64,000 nucleotides of DNA, taken from the NCBI GenBank assembly GCA_944548615.1, contig OX155955.1:4546517-4610516 (forward strand), written 5' to 3'. The DNA is from Micropterix aruncella. Lineage: Eukaryota; Arthropoda; Insecta; Lepidoptera; Micropterigidae. Under the pieces are notes generated by a model. That model did no database searches, was not told the origin of the DNA, and saw only the letters and a list, made by a program, of their open reading frames with translations. Position numbers and translations under genes: made by a program. Below are positions 39,831 to 52,161 of this stretch, in pieces; within the stretch, counting starts at the first letter, position 1; every line of letters begins with the position of its first letter.

Positions 39831-40067
39831 TCAAGCAAGCAGGATATCAGTTCAGAAATGCAATTTCTACTATTTGATTTTAACCGTTTAATTTGCGCCT
39901 ATTGTTAGCATTCATCGTGCAATAAGGTAACCGTTGAGTGTCGATAAATAGGGTTACGGCCAGTAAGGATTTGCACCGTTACGTGTGTGTACAACTACTT
40001 AGCTTTCACAGTGCAAGTGCGGAAGTGCCTATGACCGAATGTGTCTTTAGTGAGAAAGAAACGAGTG
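39799..40067 (+). other. candidate noncoding first exon
   Basis: Runs from the proposed start site to a strong donor, GAGTG|GTAAGTC (40068). It contains several ATGs. The last, at 40031, opens a frame of 12 codons to the donor. If spliced to the exon at 56387 this small frame would stop at TGA 56395-56397, overlapping the main ATG (56394) as ATGA. The exon would then be a 5' UTR. The join across a 16.3-kb intron is inference. Confidence 0.35.
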
Positions 40068-42076
40068 GTAAGTCACTATATTTTTTGGATTTTTATATGC
40101 ATTTTAAAAATCATTTAATGAACACTGTCTATCTTCAAAAGCAAAACGTGTTTTTAATGTGAACTTTAAACCAGAAAATCTATGTCTTCGGCCTGTGAAA
40201 CCGCTCCAGTTTCCATAATTCAAATTGTTGATTATTAAAAGATCATAAGTAAAAAATATGTAAGAAATGAATGTATATGATTTATCTTCGGTCTACGTAT
40301 CACATATCACATGTTCACTGTGAGCACATGTACGAATATACTGCACAGCCAAAGGTGAAATTTTCAAAAACTTGCTCTCCTGTATCGTGCACTCTTCCGA
40401 TCAACACTATTATATCTACGTGCTTTTCGAACCGTTAAGTACCCACGGGCTCGCACAACGGTCAGCCTCTGACAATCTAACCAAAATTCCTTGTCATACT
40501 ACTTTCTAAGATTTCTATCTCCTTCCTCTCCCAATTTCCTCTCCTCGGACATTTTTAGTTTTAAACATTGTTTGTATCTTAAGTAGCTCCTAATCCCAGC
40601 TAGTAGTTCCAATAACACCGATCCCAGATGGATACAGAAAAATACGATTTAAATTAACCGAGAGAGATGTTTTTTTAAATTTTTTTTTACGTATGCCTGA
40701 TCACACTTCCTTATTATAAAACATTGGTGCCATCAAACGGTAATGCTGCGTCACCTTGCGAACATGCTAGCTTCATTAAAATTCATTTTCCGTATACGCC
40801 TTTCCTAGCCTTTTTTTTGTTAGCGATCCCCATGGTCGTTGCTAAAATACAGTGCGGGAAGAGGACAAATCCCCTGGAAGAGATTTTTTATTTTTGTTTT
40901 TTTTTATTTTATCTTTAGTTAAAAATACAAAATACTAGATACTAAAAATCCTTATTCAAATACAAAAACATTTTTCAATATGTGTAATTATTCTAAACTC
41001 TTTTCTGCCATATAATGGTTTACCACCGCACTAGGAATTAGCCTGTGTTGAAGAAGTACTAATATCGTTAGTTAATTTCTATGAAGAGAACAAGTCTTAT
41101 CTGGTACAAGAATAAAATATGCAATAAAATTTAAAATTAAAAGCAACATTAAAATTAAACCTAAAATTATATATTAAAATTATAATTGATGACAATCTAC
41201 GTAATTATATAAAATTATGCGTAATTCTTATATATTAGAATAATACATATATAGATATAATTTATATTATAAGGACATGAATAACACTGTTATAAATAAA
41301 TAATTACATATGATATGTTAATATAATATTATATTATAATATATGATTTCTTTCAAGCATTCAATTTATATAAGAAACATGATAATAATTTATATTTAGA
41401 ATGGATGACTAAAAAGAATTAGGAAGTTTAGCGTAGGAAAAGCCCCAACTTTGTATAATATACATTATATACATATGTAGGACCATGATCACAAATGAGC
41501 CCTCAATAATGGATGAATCAATAATGGACACAGGTGGATTTCCATGTTTTATAATTTTATTTTATTATATTTAATTTTTTTTATATTTACGTATAGTTGT
41601 ATTGTATGTATTGATTATGGCCTTTAACATTATTTGTGGAATATGATGTTGATTAAATGATCGCCTCTGGCTTTGACAAAAATGCGACCTCTTTGAACCA
41701 TATTTTTTCATAACATTCCCACAGACGTTTGGGGTTATTTCAGCAAATACTTTTCAAATGATTCTGTGTATTATACCTGGTCTACCCCGACAGAGTTATG
41801 TGTAGTCTCTCTGGCGCATGCCCGCTGTGGCTTGGAATTTTATGTTAATCAAATCGATACGCCCCATGCGCCGTTTCGTTCGATCTTGCAGTCAAGGCGA
41901 TCGCTTTCGTTTGCATATTTCCGAGCCGACCGATCTGAAGCTAGATACAACACCTCGATACGAAGGTAATCTCACCACATAAGAATGTCTATTGATTGCT
42001 GTTATCATAATTAAAACTCTATAAATAGACACAGGCAGGTAATCGATGCCGATTTCAATAAAGTATTTACCTAGAC
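40068..42076. other. AT-rich DNA without a recognised gene
   Basis: Very AT-rich at 40920-41420. ORFs of 64-92 codons (40724-40918, 41766-42170) are unassigned. Confidence 0.4.
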
Positions 42077-42645
42077 GATTGATTATATAGCGTATTAAAT
42101 TGTTCAATGTCCTACTTCGATTTGGCAACCAGGATTTTACTACGAAACGCAACGTGTAGATGGCACTCATATTTTCAAAAAATTAATACGTGTTATTTTC
42201 AAAAATCTAATATTACATCCATCATGGCGACTTTTGTTGTATAACAGTATGGCGGCCCACTGTAGATGGCGCTCTAAACTAATTTTTAAATCATAGCTCT
42301 TATTATTATTATTTATTATTATTTACAGAAAGTTTGTATACAGGTTTCAATACGTAATTACGGACTTTAGTGGTAATATAGACCAATAGATGGCATTCTA
42401 TATCTCCCTATTATTTCTGTCATGAAATCAGCCTATATAAAAATGTGATACATGGCACTAATAATTAAATGTTATTTTATTGTTGTCATTGTTTAAATTA
42501 TTGGGCTTTTAAAATAAATCTATAAAAAATAAATTACTATTAGTTTGGCAGCAATGCTATCAGCGCCACCTGCATTTCGCTGTTTCAGAAGAGTTGCCAA
42601 ATTGTACTATGGAATTGAGCAATCTAGTATCACATATAATCAATG
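42077..42645 (+). mobile_element. MITE family C, full-length copy
   Basis: About 570 bp with terminal inverted repeats of roughly 50 bp. The left end is ATTGATTATATAGCGTATTA followed by AATTGTTCAATG and CGATTTGGCAACC. The right end is TTGCCAAATTGTACTATGGA, then GAGCAATCTAGTATCACATA and TAATCAATG. Interior landmarks: CACTGTAGATGGCGCTCTAA, AGACCAATAGATGGCATTCT, TCAGCCTATATAAAAATG. No coding capacity. Confidence 0.85.
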
Positions 42646-43246
42646 ATATACTGATGAGCCTTTACCATAGTAGCTAGACTTGGAGCTCGCTATATTTTAT
42701 CTAGAAATATATTGGTTGTTTATTGTCTGCGAAAACAGCAACTTTCAATTGTTTTTATTTAACACTTGTTTTAATAATTTTTTTCTAGTTTTTCGCCTGT
42801 TGCAAATTTAACGTTGAAATTCCAAAGAACGCTGTAAAGATCCTTAATACGTTTTCGTAACAACTCCGCATGTTGTATATTTGTCTTAAAATGTACAATA
42901 AAGAATTTCTATCTATCAATCTATCTAGTAGGTATTTTGAGAACGATTTCACAATAACAATAGTATAAATAATTAAACACTCGCGTCTGAATAAATCGAG
43001 TTTATTTAAAAGAGCCACTGTTCCAGTTCAATTGTTACAAATGTTGATTCGTTAATACCTACGCGTCGAATTCTATCAAAAGTAAAAGTCGCTTGTAGTT
43101 GGTACGCAAACCGACAAACACCCACAGACCTTGATAGCCACGATCGCTATTCCAATTCGAAATACAGTCTTAGCCCGGAAGCCCATTGTAGTTTGCTATT
43201 AATCATCCAGCGAACTACGAAACCAATTTAAGGTGAAATCTCTCGT
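42646..43246. other. no recognised gene
   Basis: A 77-codon minus-strand ORF (42785-43018) is unassigned. The sequence TTAAAATGTACAATAAAGAA followed by TCTATCTATCAATCTATC near 42895 looks like a retroelement 3' tail. Confidence 0.4.
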
Positions 43247-43500
43247 TGGGCTCGATTGCGTTTCTTTATGAACTAATATCGAAAAATAATTGATGCGAAC
43301 GAGACAGAGCAGTGCGTTAGAGCGGAATGTAAAATCTTATCTTTCACGCACAAAAACTACCTGCCACACATAAAATAATCTGAATTAGTTTGAAGACATT
43401 TCTTCCGGTTTTACGTTATGGAGCGTTATGCTTGATTGGTAGTTTTATGCTGGAAAAGTTACAATCATTCATTTCATATTCCGCTACATTTCATGTCACG
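43247..43500. mobile_element. MITE family B, right-truncated copy
   Basis: Left end TGGGCTCGATTGCGTTTCTT, then GCGAACGAGACAGAGCAGTG and CGTTAGAGCGGAATGTAAAA. Continues to CATTCATTTCATATTCCGCT, after which the right inverted repeat is lost. Confidence 0.8.
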
Positions 43501-43916
43501 CAGTTTTTGCGGTATAATTATTTACTTATAATGTGTATGAATGTAAACTCTACGGCTTTATTTGACTTTTTTTGACTTTTTTGGTTGCGGGAGGACGAAT
43601 CCTTGCCGTGTGGAACTGGACGATGGGTTTTCCCGTCGTTTCGGCAAAGTTATATTTGCTGTCTACTAACGTCGGGACGACTATCGTCTGGTTCCGCGCA
43701 GTAGAAATCCGTTTTATTTCAACTTAATAATATATACGGACGTATTTTCTTTTCATATACCATTATAATAAGATATTTATATCGCTAGTCATGTATCAAA
43801 ATATTTTTACACTTGTATTTATACTTCGTCTATACTTTATAGATGTTACAATATTACTACTAATATCATACAAATTATGCAAATATAATACATTATTATA
43901 TAATATTTGAATAAAA
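43501..43916. other. no recognised feature
   Basis: AT-rich. A short mixed-composition block near 43580-43720 (GGGAGGACGAATCCTTGCCG) has no frame. Confidence 0.35.
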
Positions 43917-44776
43917 AACACGCCTACCCTTACAGAAAGTGAACTATTATATAAACTACTTTTTTTTCTTTTGAATATGTTTCCTTTTTGAAACTAGTAT
44001 TTTTATTTTTTTTTTATTTATTTATTTAAATCCAAAATAAAAATTTACAATGTTGACATAAATAACACAGTGTAAAAAAGAGCAAATACTTAGTCATTGT
44101 TTGTGAAGCAAAGAAAGTACAGATTTGATGGATTTATCAGCTCCACTAGACTACAGTCTGTTCTGGAGTGATACTACACTTATATTTGTTACATAGTACA
44201 ATTTTTTATAAATTTTCGGTTTCGATTTGTTTAATATGTTTGCCCTAGAACAAGTGTTTACTTAGTTGGGCGACATGGGACCGATCTTCCCTATAAGCGT
44301 GACACAACTTGCTGTGGGTTTTATTTAATGTGTAGATATTAAGTATGGTTTGTTACGCTTGTTGCATGTTATGTACATTACCATAAATAAATAAATAAAT
44401 ATATAAATAAATATGTATAATTATTTTTATTACGTGTTTATTATGAAATATTTGTGCTGTATGTATTTATCCATATAAAATAATATATATATATAGATGT
44501 ATATTGCCGGAATTACTCAATGAGACCTTTCATTTGATACTACACACGATATATTTATGTTAATTTATTGACTTTTGGACATTTGGACATTTACTTACTT
44601 AATATTTGGATATCCTAAGATACTCGAGATGATATAACGATTCTAACAATACCATAGACTTCTAAATTGGTTCAAGCATTAAGAAGTTATGTTGGAATAA
44701 AGAAACGGAAAACATGCATAGATGAACCTTGGACACATTACACTCATTTTTTGTGTTTTTGGCAGTCGTGTAAAAA
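43917..44776 (+). mobile_element. MITE family A split by a nested insertion
   Basis: Left end ACACGCCTACCCTTACAGAA at 43919. The interior resumes at about 44445 (ATTATGAAATATTTGTGCTG) and runs to the right end GGCAGTCGTGTAAAA (44760-44775). About 450 bp between is a separate insertion. Confidence 0.8.
43995..44415 (+). mobile_element. insertion with LINE-like tail inside MITE A
   Basis: Begins after a T-rich/ATTT run and ends in a CATAAATAAATAAATAAATA tail (44382-44415), as 5'-truncated LINEs do. Contains CTTAGTTGGGCGACATGGGA, CCGATCTTCCC and CATGTTATGTACATTACCA. No coding frame. Which family it belongs to is unknown. Confidence 0.55.
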
Positions 44777-45414
44777 TTAGAACCTAACAATCACTTTCAA
44801 ATTATTTGTTATGGCGTACATAAGTTATAATCGGCATAACAACATGTTTTTTGAAGAATTATGAATCTAGTTATAAATTCCTGCCGTTACCTAAATAAAT
44901 ATATAAATAAATAAACTATAGTGGACTCCCTTACAATAAGCCTCAAACGAGCCAAATGCCGAACAATGGACTTTATCAGTTCGATGAAACATCAGATCAG
45001 GAGGATCCGCAAGGCATTCAGGTCACGCATCGTATAGAACACAATACACACGGCTTACGTAAAGACACGAGACCGCGGCAGAAGAAAGCATCCGTTGCGT
45101 CAGCGCGGATTTGCAATTAGACAGGCCGGTGTCTTTCTCGCGCATGCGCCGTTTCCTGGTTTTGTTTATACATTTGTACGAATTGTTAGATTCACGTGTC
45201 ATAACAATTAGTATTCTGCCAGTGGCGTTTTCGACTAGCATAAAAAATATTTGCATTCAATTTATTTCTTTTATTCTTCTTCCCCTTTGTGCCATGTCGC
45301 AGTGAGCTTCGAAATTCAACGCGGGCTTGCGACGCTGTATTTCATATTTGTTATTCTAATGATCATTGAAGTGCATGTTTATATGCAATAAATTCAAATT
45401 AATATAATTTTTAA
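44777..45414. other. no recognised gene
   Basis: Contains an AAATAAATATATAAATAAAT tail-like run near 44893 and two overlapping unassigned ORFs at 45023-45305. Confidence 0.35.
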
Positions 45415-45797
45415 AAAAACATTTTGTTTTAATCTTTGTATTATTTGGTAGACAGGTTTTATACGTAATAATTAAGCACTTTTAGTTTAGGTAGACTAAT
45501 AGATGGCATGCTATCTCTCCGTATTATTTCTGTGATGTAATCGGCCTATACAAAAATGCAAAAGATGGCACTAATGATTTAATGTTATTATTGTTATTAG
45601 TATTGCGTTTTTATAATCAATCAGTCTTTGTAAAAAACACTCAATATTAATTATTATAAATGGCCAAATAAATTGATATTGTTTGGCCATCAATTCTAGT
45701 AGCACCACCTGAATTTCGCCGTTTCGGAAGGGTTGCCAAATCGTACTATGAAGCTGAACAATGTAATACCATATATAATCAATGCCAATGATACAAG
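45415..45797 (+). mobile_element. MITE family C, left-truncated copy
   Basis: From TTTTATACGTAATAATTAAG through GGTAGACTAATAGATGGCAT, ATAATCAATCAGTCTTTGTA and GGCCAAATAAATTGATATTG to TTGCCAAATCGTACTATGAA and the end ATATATAATCAATG. Confidence 0.8.
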
Positions 45798-47739
45798 AAT
45801 TTGCCCTTCCATGAATAGTTTCTCGATTTTTCTTTGAATGTGAGTATATGGTACATACATTACAGCTCGCGTAGATACTTTCTTGTTTTCAATTCATGGT
45901 GTAAAAAAATCATCACATACACAAGTACAAACGAAAACAGGCTCTTGACCTTAGCGGTTTGCTCGATTAATTAAGTGTTTCTTAACACTCCGACCAACGA
46001 AAGCCCAGTTGAATCGGTGACCTTGCGGTCGAAGGATTTCAAGTTGGATTAATGACTTCGCCGCTTTTACATATATAATAATTCCGATGAGGCGATTATG
46101 CGCGAAACTCCTAACCTCTTGGTGGTACTATCTGATCTATTGTAATGTTACTAATCATAAATTACCCTAACACTGTCCACCGCTATACCAGGGGGCCCAT
46201 TATATCGTAGGATAGGAACACCTGCTCCATGAGAAATGGGATTATGAGATTAATTTGCTGAAATTAACTATTAAACAGAGGACGTAACATTCAAAAACAT
46301 TAAGGAGATGCTAAAAGGCCACTACTATGATCTGATCGAATTCGATTGCTATGACTTTTAAACACTATACCCAATTAAATAATAGCTATCAAATTAGATC
46401 CATTGTCTGACTGAATGGATTTAATATTACATAAAGCAACAGTAATATTAAAACAGCATCTATAAAAGTAGCTACGTATTAATAATATTCTAATTATTTT
46501 CGACATTTTTAGAGACCATTTTTTGTTTGGTTTCTTTGTATTTTAGATATTGATTTTTTAAAATATTTTGACTGTTTATATGAACTGATTCGAACAATTC
46601 ACGATTATTTTTAATTATTTTATTTAGCTATAATACTAAACTTATCGGTTTGTGTATTTGCCTTCAAAGATATTCAAACAAGTATCATGGAAAACGTTTG
46701 TATTAACTACCTGTTACTTACAGTAGCTTGTATATTACTATCTAGAGTAGGTACTATCTACAGTTGGCGCCAAAGAGCGGTAAATTCGCTAATTGGATAC
46801 GAATGTAATGTAATGTGATCGACCGGTAATAATCAACCTAAATCCAATTCTCGAAGTATGGATGAGGCGATAAATAAACTGAAAAAAAAACGTCGGTCGG
46901 AATCACCCATATCGCAAGGAGTGCAATTGGTAGATAGATGTACGATTTGAATCAAAGAAAAATGTTATCCGCAACAATCTATATAGTGGTCACAAAAATC
47001 TAAACTGCGTCGCGCATCAGTTCGTGCGAAAAATAAATAAAGCGTAACACACAGCCCAGCCAGATACAGACCGGTGGTCTAGGTCTAGTTGGTTATGCTC
47101 TCCTTGGGTATGCTCGCATAAATATATGTATATAGCTATATTTTTCACTTAATAATATTTGTTTGTTACTATTATGTATCAATATGTAACTATTATTATA
47201 AATCTGCATATCCAGCTCTTTTCTTTGTAAGTCACTTAATAAAATAAAACCTTTCTGACTGAAAGACTGAGGGAAATAAAAGTTTCCTGAAAAAAAAAAA
47301 ATTTATTCAGATGATACCACCCCACTAAACAAACATATATTGTCTGTCGGGTGGCACTGCTTTTATCTCTTAAGTTCACGCACCCGGTAAATTCACGAAA
47401 TCATATTTAATTGGATGCATTCGAAGAGTACGCGCGATGCACTTTCAACTATTGTAACCCGAGTCAATTTTCTGTCCCATTGGCTTTTGCAATCGCGTCG
47501 ATTTTGCCCGTCGTCACCTTCGATCCGCGCAATTCTCGCGATATTTCCGCGGAGAATGCAAAAACTGCAGTTCGGCGATAATGGCAGATAATTTCAAATT
47601 GTATTCGTAAAACTGTGGCACGATTTCGTCACCGCGACGAGATGGAGATATTGTATGTCGACATCTTGACTAACGACACCTCATTTGCGCGCAATCAGTC
47701 ACGCACTTTATGTATGTTCATTCTCATATTCAAATGAGC
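45798..47739. other. unassigned, with a GC-richer part at 47340-47700
   Basis: No ORF over 60 codons with similarity. The GC-richer part has no supported exon. Confidence 0.4.
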
Positions 47740-47913
47740 AGCTGTGCATGCCAAAAGTCATTTTTATGTTTGGGCTTTAAATTTTTCAACCTGTTGCCAT
47801 CAGAAATTCAAAAGTTTAAGAGGTTGCATTCAAAAAAATGCATAAAAAGATACCTAGAAATGCTCTATAATTTGGAAGAATTTGACAAGGCTTTCTTAGA
47901 TTTTAAAAGATAA
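47740..47913 (+). pseudogene. probable LINE ORF2 C-terminal scrap
   Basis: The frame ends FKFFNLLPSEIQKFKRLHSK, then KCIKRYLEMLYNLEEF. A phenylalanine-asparagine-x-LP-x-EI motif followed by a lysine-rich stretch and a YxLEEF end is usual at the extreme C-terminus of CR1/L2-type ORF2 proteins (compare YNKIPEQMK near the end of the 32.6-kb ORF). Only about 55 residues remain. Could also be a chance frame. Confidence 0.4.
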
Positions 47914-48851
47914 TGTCATGTATCAAATCTATTTTTTTATTCTTGAATAAATATTTTTTTAATACTTTAAATATATATTTTTTAATTGATTTTGTTTTTG
48001 TATTTTGTTACTTCTAGAGCTGATTATTATTGAAAAACTTATTCGTTATTTAAAAAAATATATTTTCTTTTTTGATATTTTTGCAATTTGATTTTCATTA
48101 CTTTCTAATATCGAACCAAAAGTACCTTTATATAAAAAGGTATTATATAGGTACATGTAATATGAATAATTTGCACCAATGTAAAATGACGTATTCCACA
48201 GTATGTAACTTTTTGGATTAATAAACTATGACTACGATTATGACTATGAACAACACGCTTTCCCATATATGATTATTTTAAAGCTTCTTTGAAATAGTAA
48301 GGAAAACCAACTATGCCGTCATGGCGCTCATCGACTAACGCTGTGATGCAAGGGATGAAATAAATTATAAGTGCGAAAAAACACAGTTTTCTAACTTTGA
48401 TCATTGATTAACTCTATTTTCATTCAACATAAAACAGAGATTTATCTTTCTCGCCTTACGAGTTCATCGATTACGAAGTAACGAATTTAAATTTGGCTAG
48501 GCTTCTCCTTTTTTGTCAATCTTTGTATTGATGCCCACGTCAGCGTCAATTATAGCATAATGACTTTAATGATATACGTCGCAATGGCTGAAACCTCAGC
48601 AGCTATTTTCGCAACAAACGCCGACACTATAATTCATCAAAGACTTTAGATGGTGCTGCTTAAGAAGACGCTATTTTGACGTGTCTGTAATCGATCTAGT
48701 GCCGCGGGCTTATAATATTACCGAATCTCTAATAAAGATTTCTTCTTCTTCTTCATGTTATAAGGGAGAGGAGGATTTACCGTACCGCGGCTAATACCGT
48801 ACAGAGGAAATGTATGAGAATCGTCCGTTTTTGTCTATCGTATTACTAACC
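47914..48851. other. AT-rich DNA, nothing recognised
   Basis: Contains a TTCTTCTTCTTCTTC tract near 48745, preceded by CCGAATCTCTAATAAAGATT, which may be an old retroelement tail. Confidence 0.4.
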
Positions 48852-48971
48852 TGGTACTATGTTCCGGTCTTCTACGTTCACTCCAGGGAGATAGAACGAC
48901 TAATCGTTAAAACTTCCTGAGGTGATGGGCTCGCCAGTTGTAGTCGATAACCCAAGTTGGTACTATGTTCC
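48852..48971 (+). mobile_element. 5'-truncated GC-rich retroelement with 14-bp target duplication
   Basis: TGGTACTATGTTCC at 48852-48865 and 48958-48971 flanks a 92-bp insert. The insert holds the family's 3' module: TCTACGTTCACTCCAGGGAG, AACGACTAATCGTTAAAACT, TTCCTGAGGTGATGGGCTCG and GTAGTCGATAACCC. Perfect duplication, truncated 5' end, constant 3' end: a retro-insertion. Confidence 0.85.
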
Positions 48972-49739
48972 CTCGCCGACTCTTGAGCCAGTCAGCTCCT
49001 CGAGAAAGTATCAGTTCCGTTTTGCCTTTCGCCGATGATTGAAAAAAACGAAAATATGCTAAACCTACTTGATATGCAATTTAAAATGCATCTTATTGTG
49101 ACTATGTTTAAGCAGCTTCGAGGTCACTTGGTTACCTATTAAAGTACAAAGCATATTTTAACCAATAATAACATATATTTTAACAATTAACAGATGCACT
49201 TACAGCATTACCAGTATGGTTCGGTTAATACCATAAATTCTACTATTTATATATATATATATATTTTGATTACATCAAAGTTGTTAAAAAATCGACGTAG
49301 CTGTTACTATTCGCCAACTAGGTTGGGTTTTATATGGCGTTATTACTAACATACTGCGACTTTTCGTAATATTGAGGCACAATATTACGAATTCGTAAAT
49401 TGTCCATTCTAGAACGGGATAGTCCCAGTTGGGTGACAGAATCAAATAAGTTAAGGGTTTGCCATTCGGTTCCTGTTATTTATGTTAGCAAATCAATGTT
49501 TTATAGTAATTAATTCTAAAATAAATAATTAAATAAAATAACAAGCTTAGTAGTAGGGTATTGCATTTCTTTCTACTACTCAATAAAAAAAACGATTCCA
49601 AAGCCTTCCCCGCAAGTAGCTAAGGACTTGTGGAAGGATTTTGAGCGTGATGTCCCTTCGGGAAGTAGGTTGACCTGATTAGAAAGTTTAAGTTAAAGTA
49701 TTGTCGGCGACCCAGGGTCACACATCTAGATCACACATT
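48972..49739. other. no recognised gene
   Basis: AT-rich to mixed. Contains a TATATATATATATATA run near 49247. Confidence 0.4.
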
Positions 49740-50150
49740 TTTATCGCATGCAGTTTTGTCTTGTAAATGTTTTACTCAATCATTTTGGCATTTACAATCC
49801 AATATACTTGCCCTAAATCTATGAGATGTTCAAACCAACATTTCACAATGTCTTTCAGCCCAACAAGGCATCTTTGTACCAAAACTTCAAGTCAATAAAT
49901 CCAATATTTCGGTATTAAAATATGACTAGTGCCCTCCCTGGTGGACCGATTTCGACCACAACATTTTCAACTCTTACTATGACCAAATGATGCCTGCATG
50001 CCAAATTTCAGCCGATTAAGAGACTTCCGTCCGGAAGTGCTCTTAATCGTCTCAGAGGGGATCAAAATGTATATGTCCGTCTTCATCTCTAAAAAAATAT
50101 TAGCACGTTCACATATACTTTCTCTCCTCGTAGGTTGGTGAGCCGGGAAA
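49740..50150 (+). mobile_element. MINE-like repeat without microsatellite
   Basis: Motifs ATGACTAGTGCCCTCCCTGG, GATGCCTGCATGCCAAATTT, TCTTAATCGTCTCAGAGGGG and TCCGTCTTCATCTCT match 28160-28530 in order, but the central microsatellite is absent. The upstream part (CAACAAGGCATCTTTGTACC) extends the family. Confidence 0.65.
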
Positions 50151-50735
50151 CTAAAAATTACAGCCGCATTTGAGAATAGCCATTTATTTTTAAATAATTT
50201 CTATGACCAGCAACTATAACCATTTTCGTCGCTTTATAGTTTATATGTGTAGATAGCATTGAATTATCAAACAAACATTACTAACGAGGTCGTGGCTGTA
50301 AAACTGATGTCGATGAAGTCGACTAAAAGATTGAAGAAAAGAGTACTTAAGTCAGTTTATTAAGCCTATCCTCTCTAGACGCATGGCCTTGTGCCTATGT
50401 ACTATGTACATATCTCCAAACAGCCGAAGAACGGAAGGCATGCATTTCTCGATCCATGCTTGGCGTAATAATAGCCATTGTACGAAATTGAGAGGCATTG
50501 AATTATGAAAAGATAAAATCTCGAACACCTGGCGCGTCCTACTTTTCGTTGAATTAAATATTAGCTGACATTTCGTGTGCGCCGCGGATTGTTATAATAA
50601 TATAGCAATTTTAAGAGCCTTCATTTTGTTGTCGGCTTGGATGTCGCCCCTGGTCGATCCAAGAAAACATGTCGCTTCATCCATCGATAGCTTGCGAAAT
50701 TAGTATAATTCACAAATTATGCCCGTTGACTTTAA
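50151..50735. other. no recognised gene
   Basis: Unassigned. Its last 38 bp are one of two direct repeats around the next MITE (see findings). Confidence 0.4.
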
Positions 50736-51348
50736 CATTGACTATATAGAGTATTACATTGCTCAACGTCGTACAACGATTTAGCAACCAGGATTTTACT
50801 ACTAAACGCAACGTGTAGATGGCACTAGAAAAAAACATTTATCTCCTACTGTTATGTTTAATATGTCGACTTTCCACATATAACAGTATGTCGACTCACT
50901 GTAGATAGCGCTCTAAACACCCCTACACAGTATAAATTAATAACATAACAAACGACTGTTTAAATCATAGCTCTTATTATTTTAGTAATAATTACATAAA
51001 TATGTCAATTTTTTATTTGGCTATAGAGATTTCAATGCGTAGTAATTACGTCCTTTAATGTTCGGTTAGTTAATAGATGGCATTCTGTCTCCGTATTATT
51101 TCTGTGATGTTATCAGCCTATATAAAATGCGATAGATTGCACTAATAATTCAATGTTATTATTGTTTTCATTCGTTTAATTATTAGGTTTTTTATAACCA
51201 ATCAGTCCTTTATAAAAAAGAACATTAAATATCCAAATAAATCGCATAGTTTGGCCGTCAATGCTATCGGCGTCACCTGCATTTAGCCGTTTCAGAAGAG
51301 TTGCCAAATGGTAATATGGAGATGAGCAACCTAATACCATAATCAATG
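50736..51348 (+). mobile_element. MITE family C, full-length copy
   Basis: Left CATTGACTATATAGAGTATT followed by ACATTGCTCAACGTCG. Right TTGCCAAATGGTAATATGGA, GATGAGCAACCTAATACC, ending ATAATCAATG. Interior matches the 42-kb copy throughout. Flanked by diverged direct repeats (50697-50730 and 51361-51392). Confidence 0.85.
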
Positions 51349-51405
51349 GTAAAATGTATAAAATTAGTGTAATTCGCAAATGCTGCCCGTTGGCATTGCT
51401 TATGT

Positions 51406-52161
51406 TATGTTTACACGGGCTTAATACCTACTTTTCGCTTAGTACTTGTCACAGTGGTACTTTTCGCTAATCTGCTTAGTGATCGTGACAAGTAACCGTT
51501 TAAGCGTTGGTATTAGTACAATGGTATTATTGGCACGACCTCCGTTCGAAATGGAACACTACCGCTGCCTTAATCGGTCAAAAGCCAGCCTTCGCGCTCA
51601 AAAAAACTGCGCCGCAAGTTTTGGTCGATTTTATAAATAAATACTAACACTATCGCTTTTTCATGAATGCTCTCTTGTTAACTAGTAATTAATCTTGTTA
51701 TGCATGTATATTATATATTAATGTATTATATATGGAGGCCAGCCAAAAGGGCCACGCTCGGATATGTCAAACGACGCAAAATGCCTATAGGCACTATTGG
51801 CGTCCGACGGGCTAATTTTCATACGATTTAAATTCCTATATGATTTTTTTAGTTGTTTCGGAATTCCACCTTTCTACAGTCATAATTACAAAATAAACGT
51901 AGCAAATTGCACGTAAACGGAGAAACGCGTGTGCTCACTTCTCATTTCAGCTTGTCACTAACCCTTGCCGCGGCTGTTCACACGTGTCAGCATGCGACAA
52001 ATGCTTAGTAATTTGTGGTGGGGGAGTCACTTGTCGCTTAGTAAATAGGATCGGCTTCTATTTACAAATACTAATATCATGCTGACTCAGCATGTTTACA
52101 CGCAAGGTATTAATGCAAATGACAAGTACTAAGCATTAGCTACTAAGCTCGTGTAAACCTA
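51406..52161. mobile_element. hAT-like non-autonomous element with CTTAGTA subterminal repeats
   Basis: Ends TATGTTTACACGGGCTTA (left) and the complement of TAGGTTTACACGAGCTTAGT (right). GCTTAGTACTTGTC occurs near both ends, and CTTAGTA or CTTAGTG recurs at least five times inside (about 51435, 51472, 52003, 52037, 52120). Repeated subterminal motifs are where hAT transposases bind. The flanks GCTTATGT and GCATACAG agree at only half the positions, so the duplication is unproven. No transposase frame. Confidence 0.65.

Noticed and set aside
43917..44776. One 860-bp element
   Set aside because: Comparison with other family A copies shows it is a 410-bp MITE with a 450-bp foreign insert.
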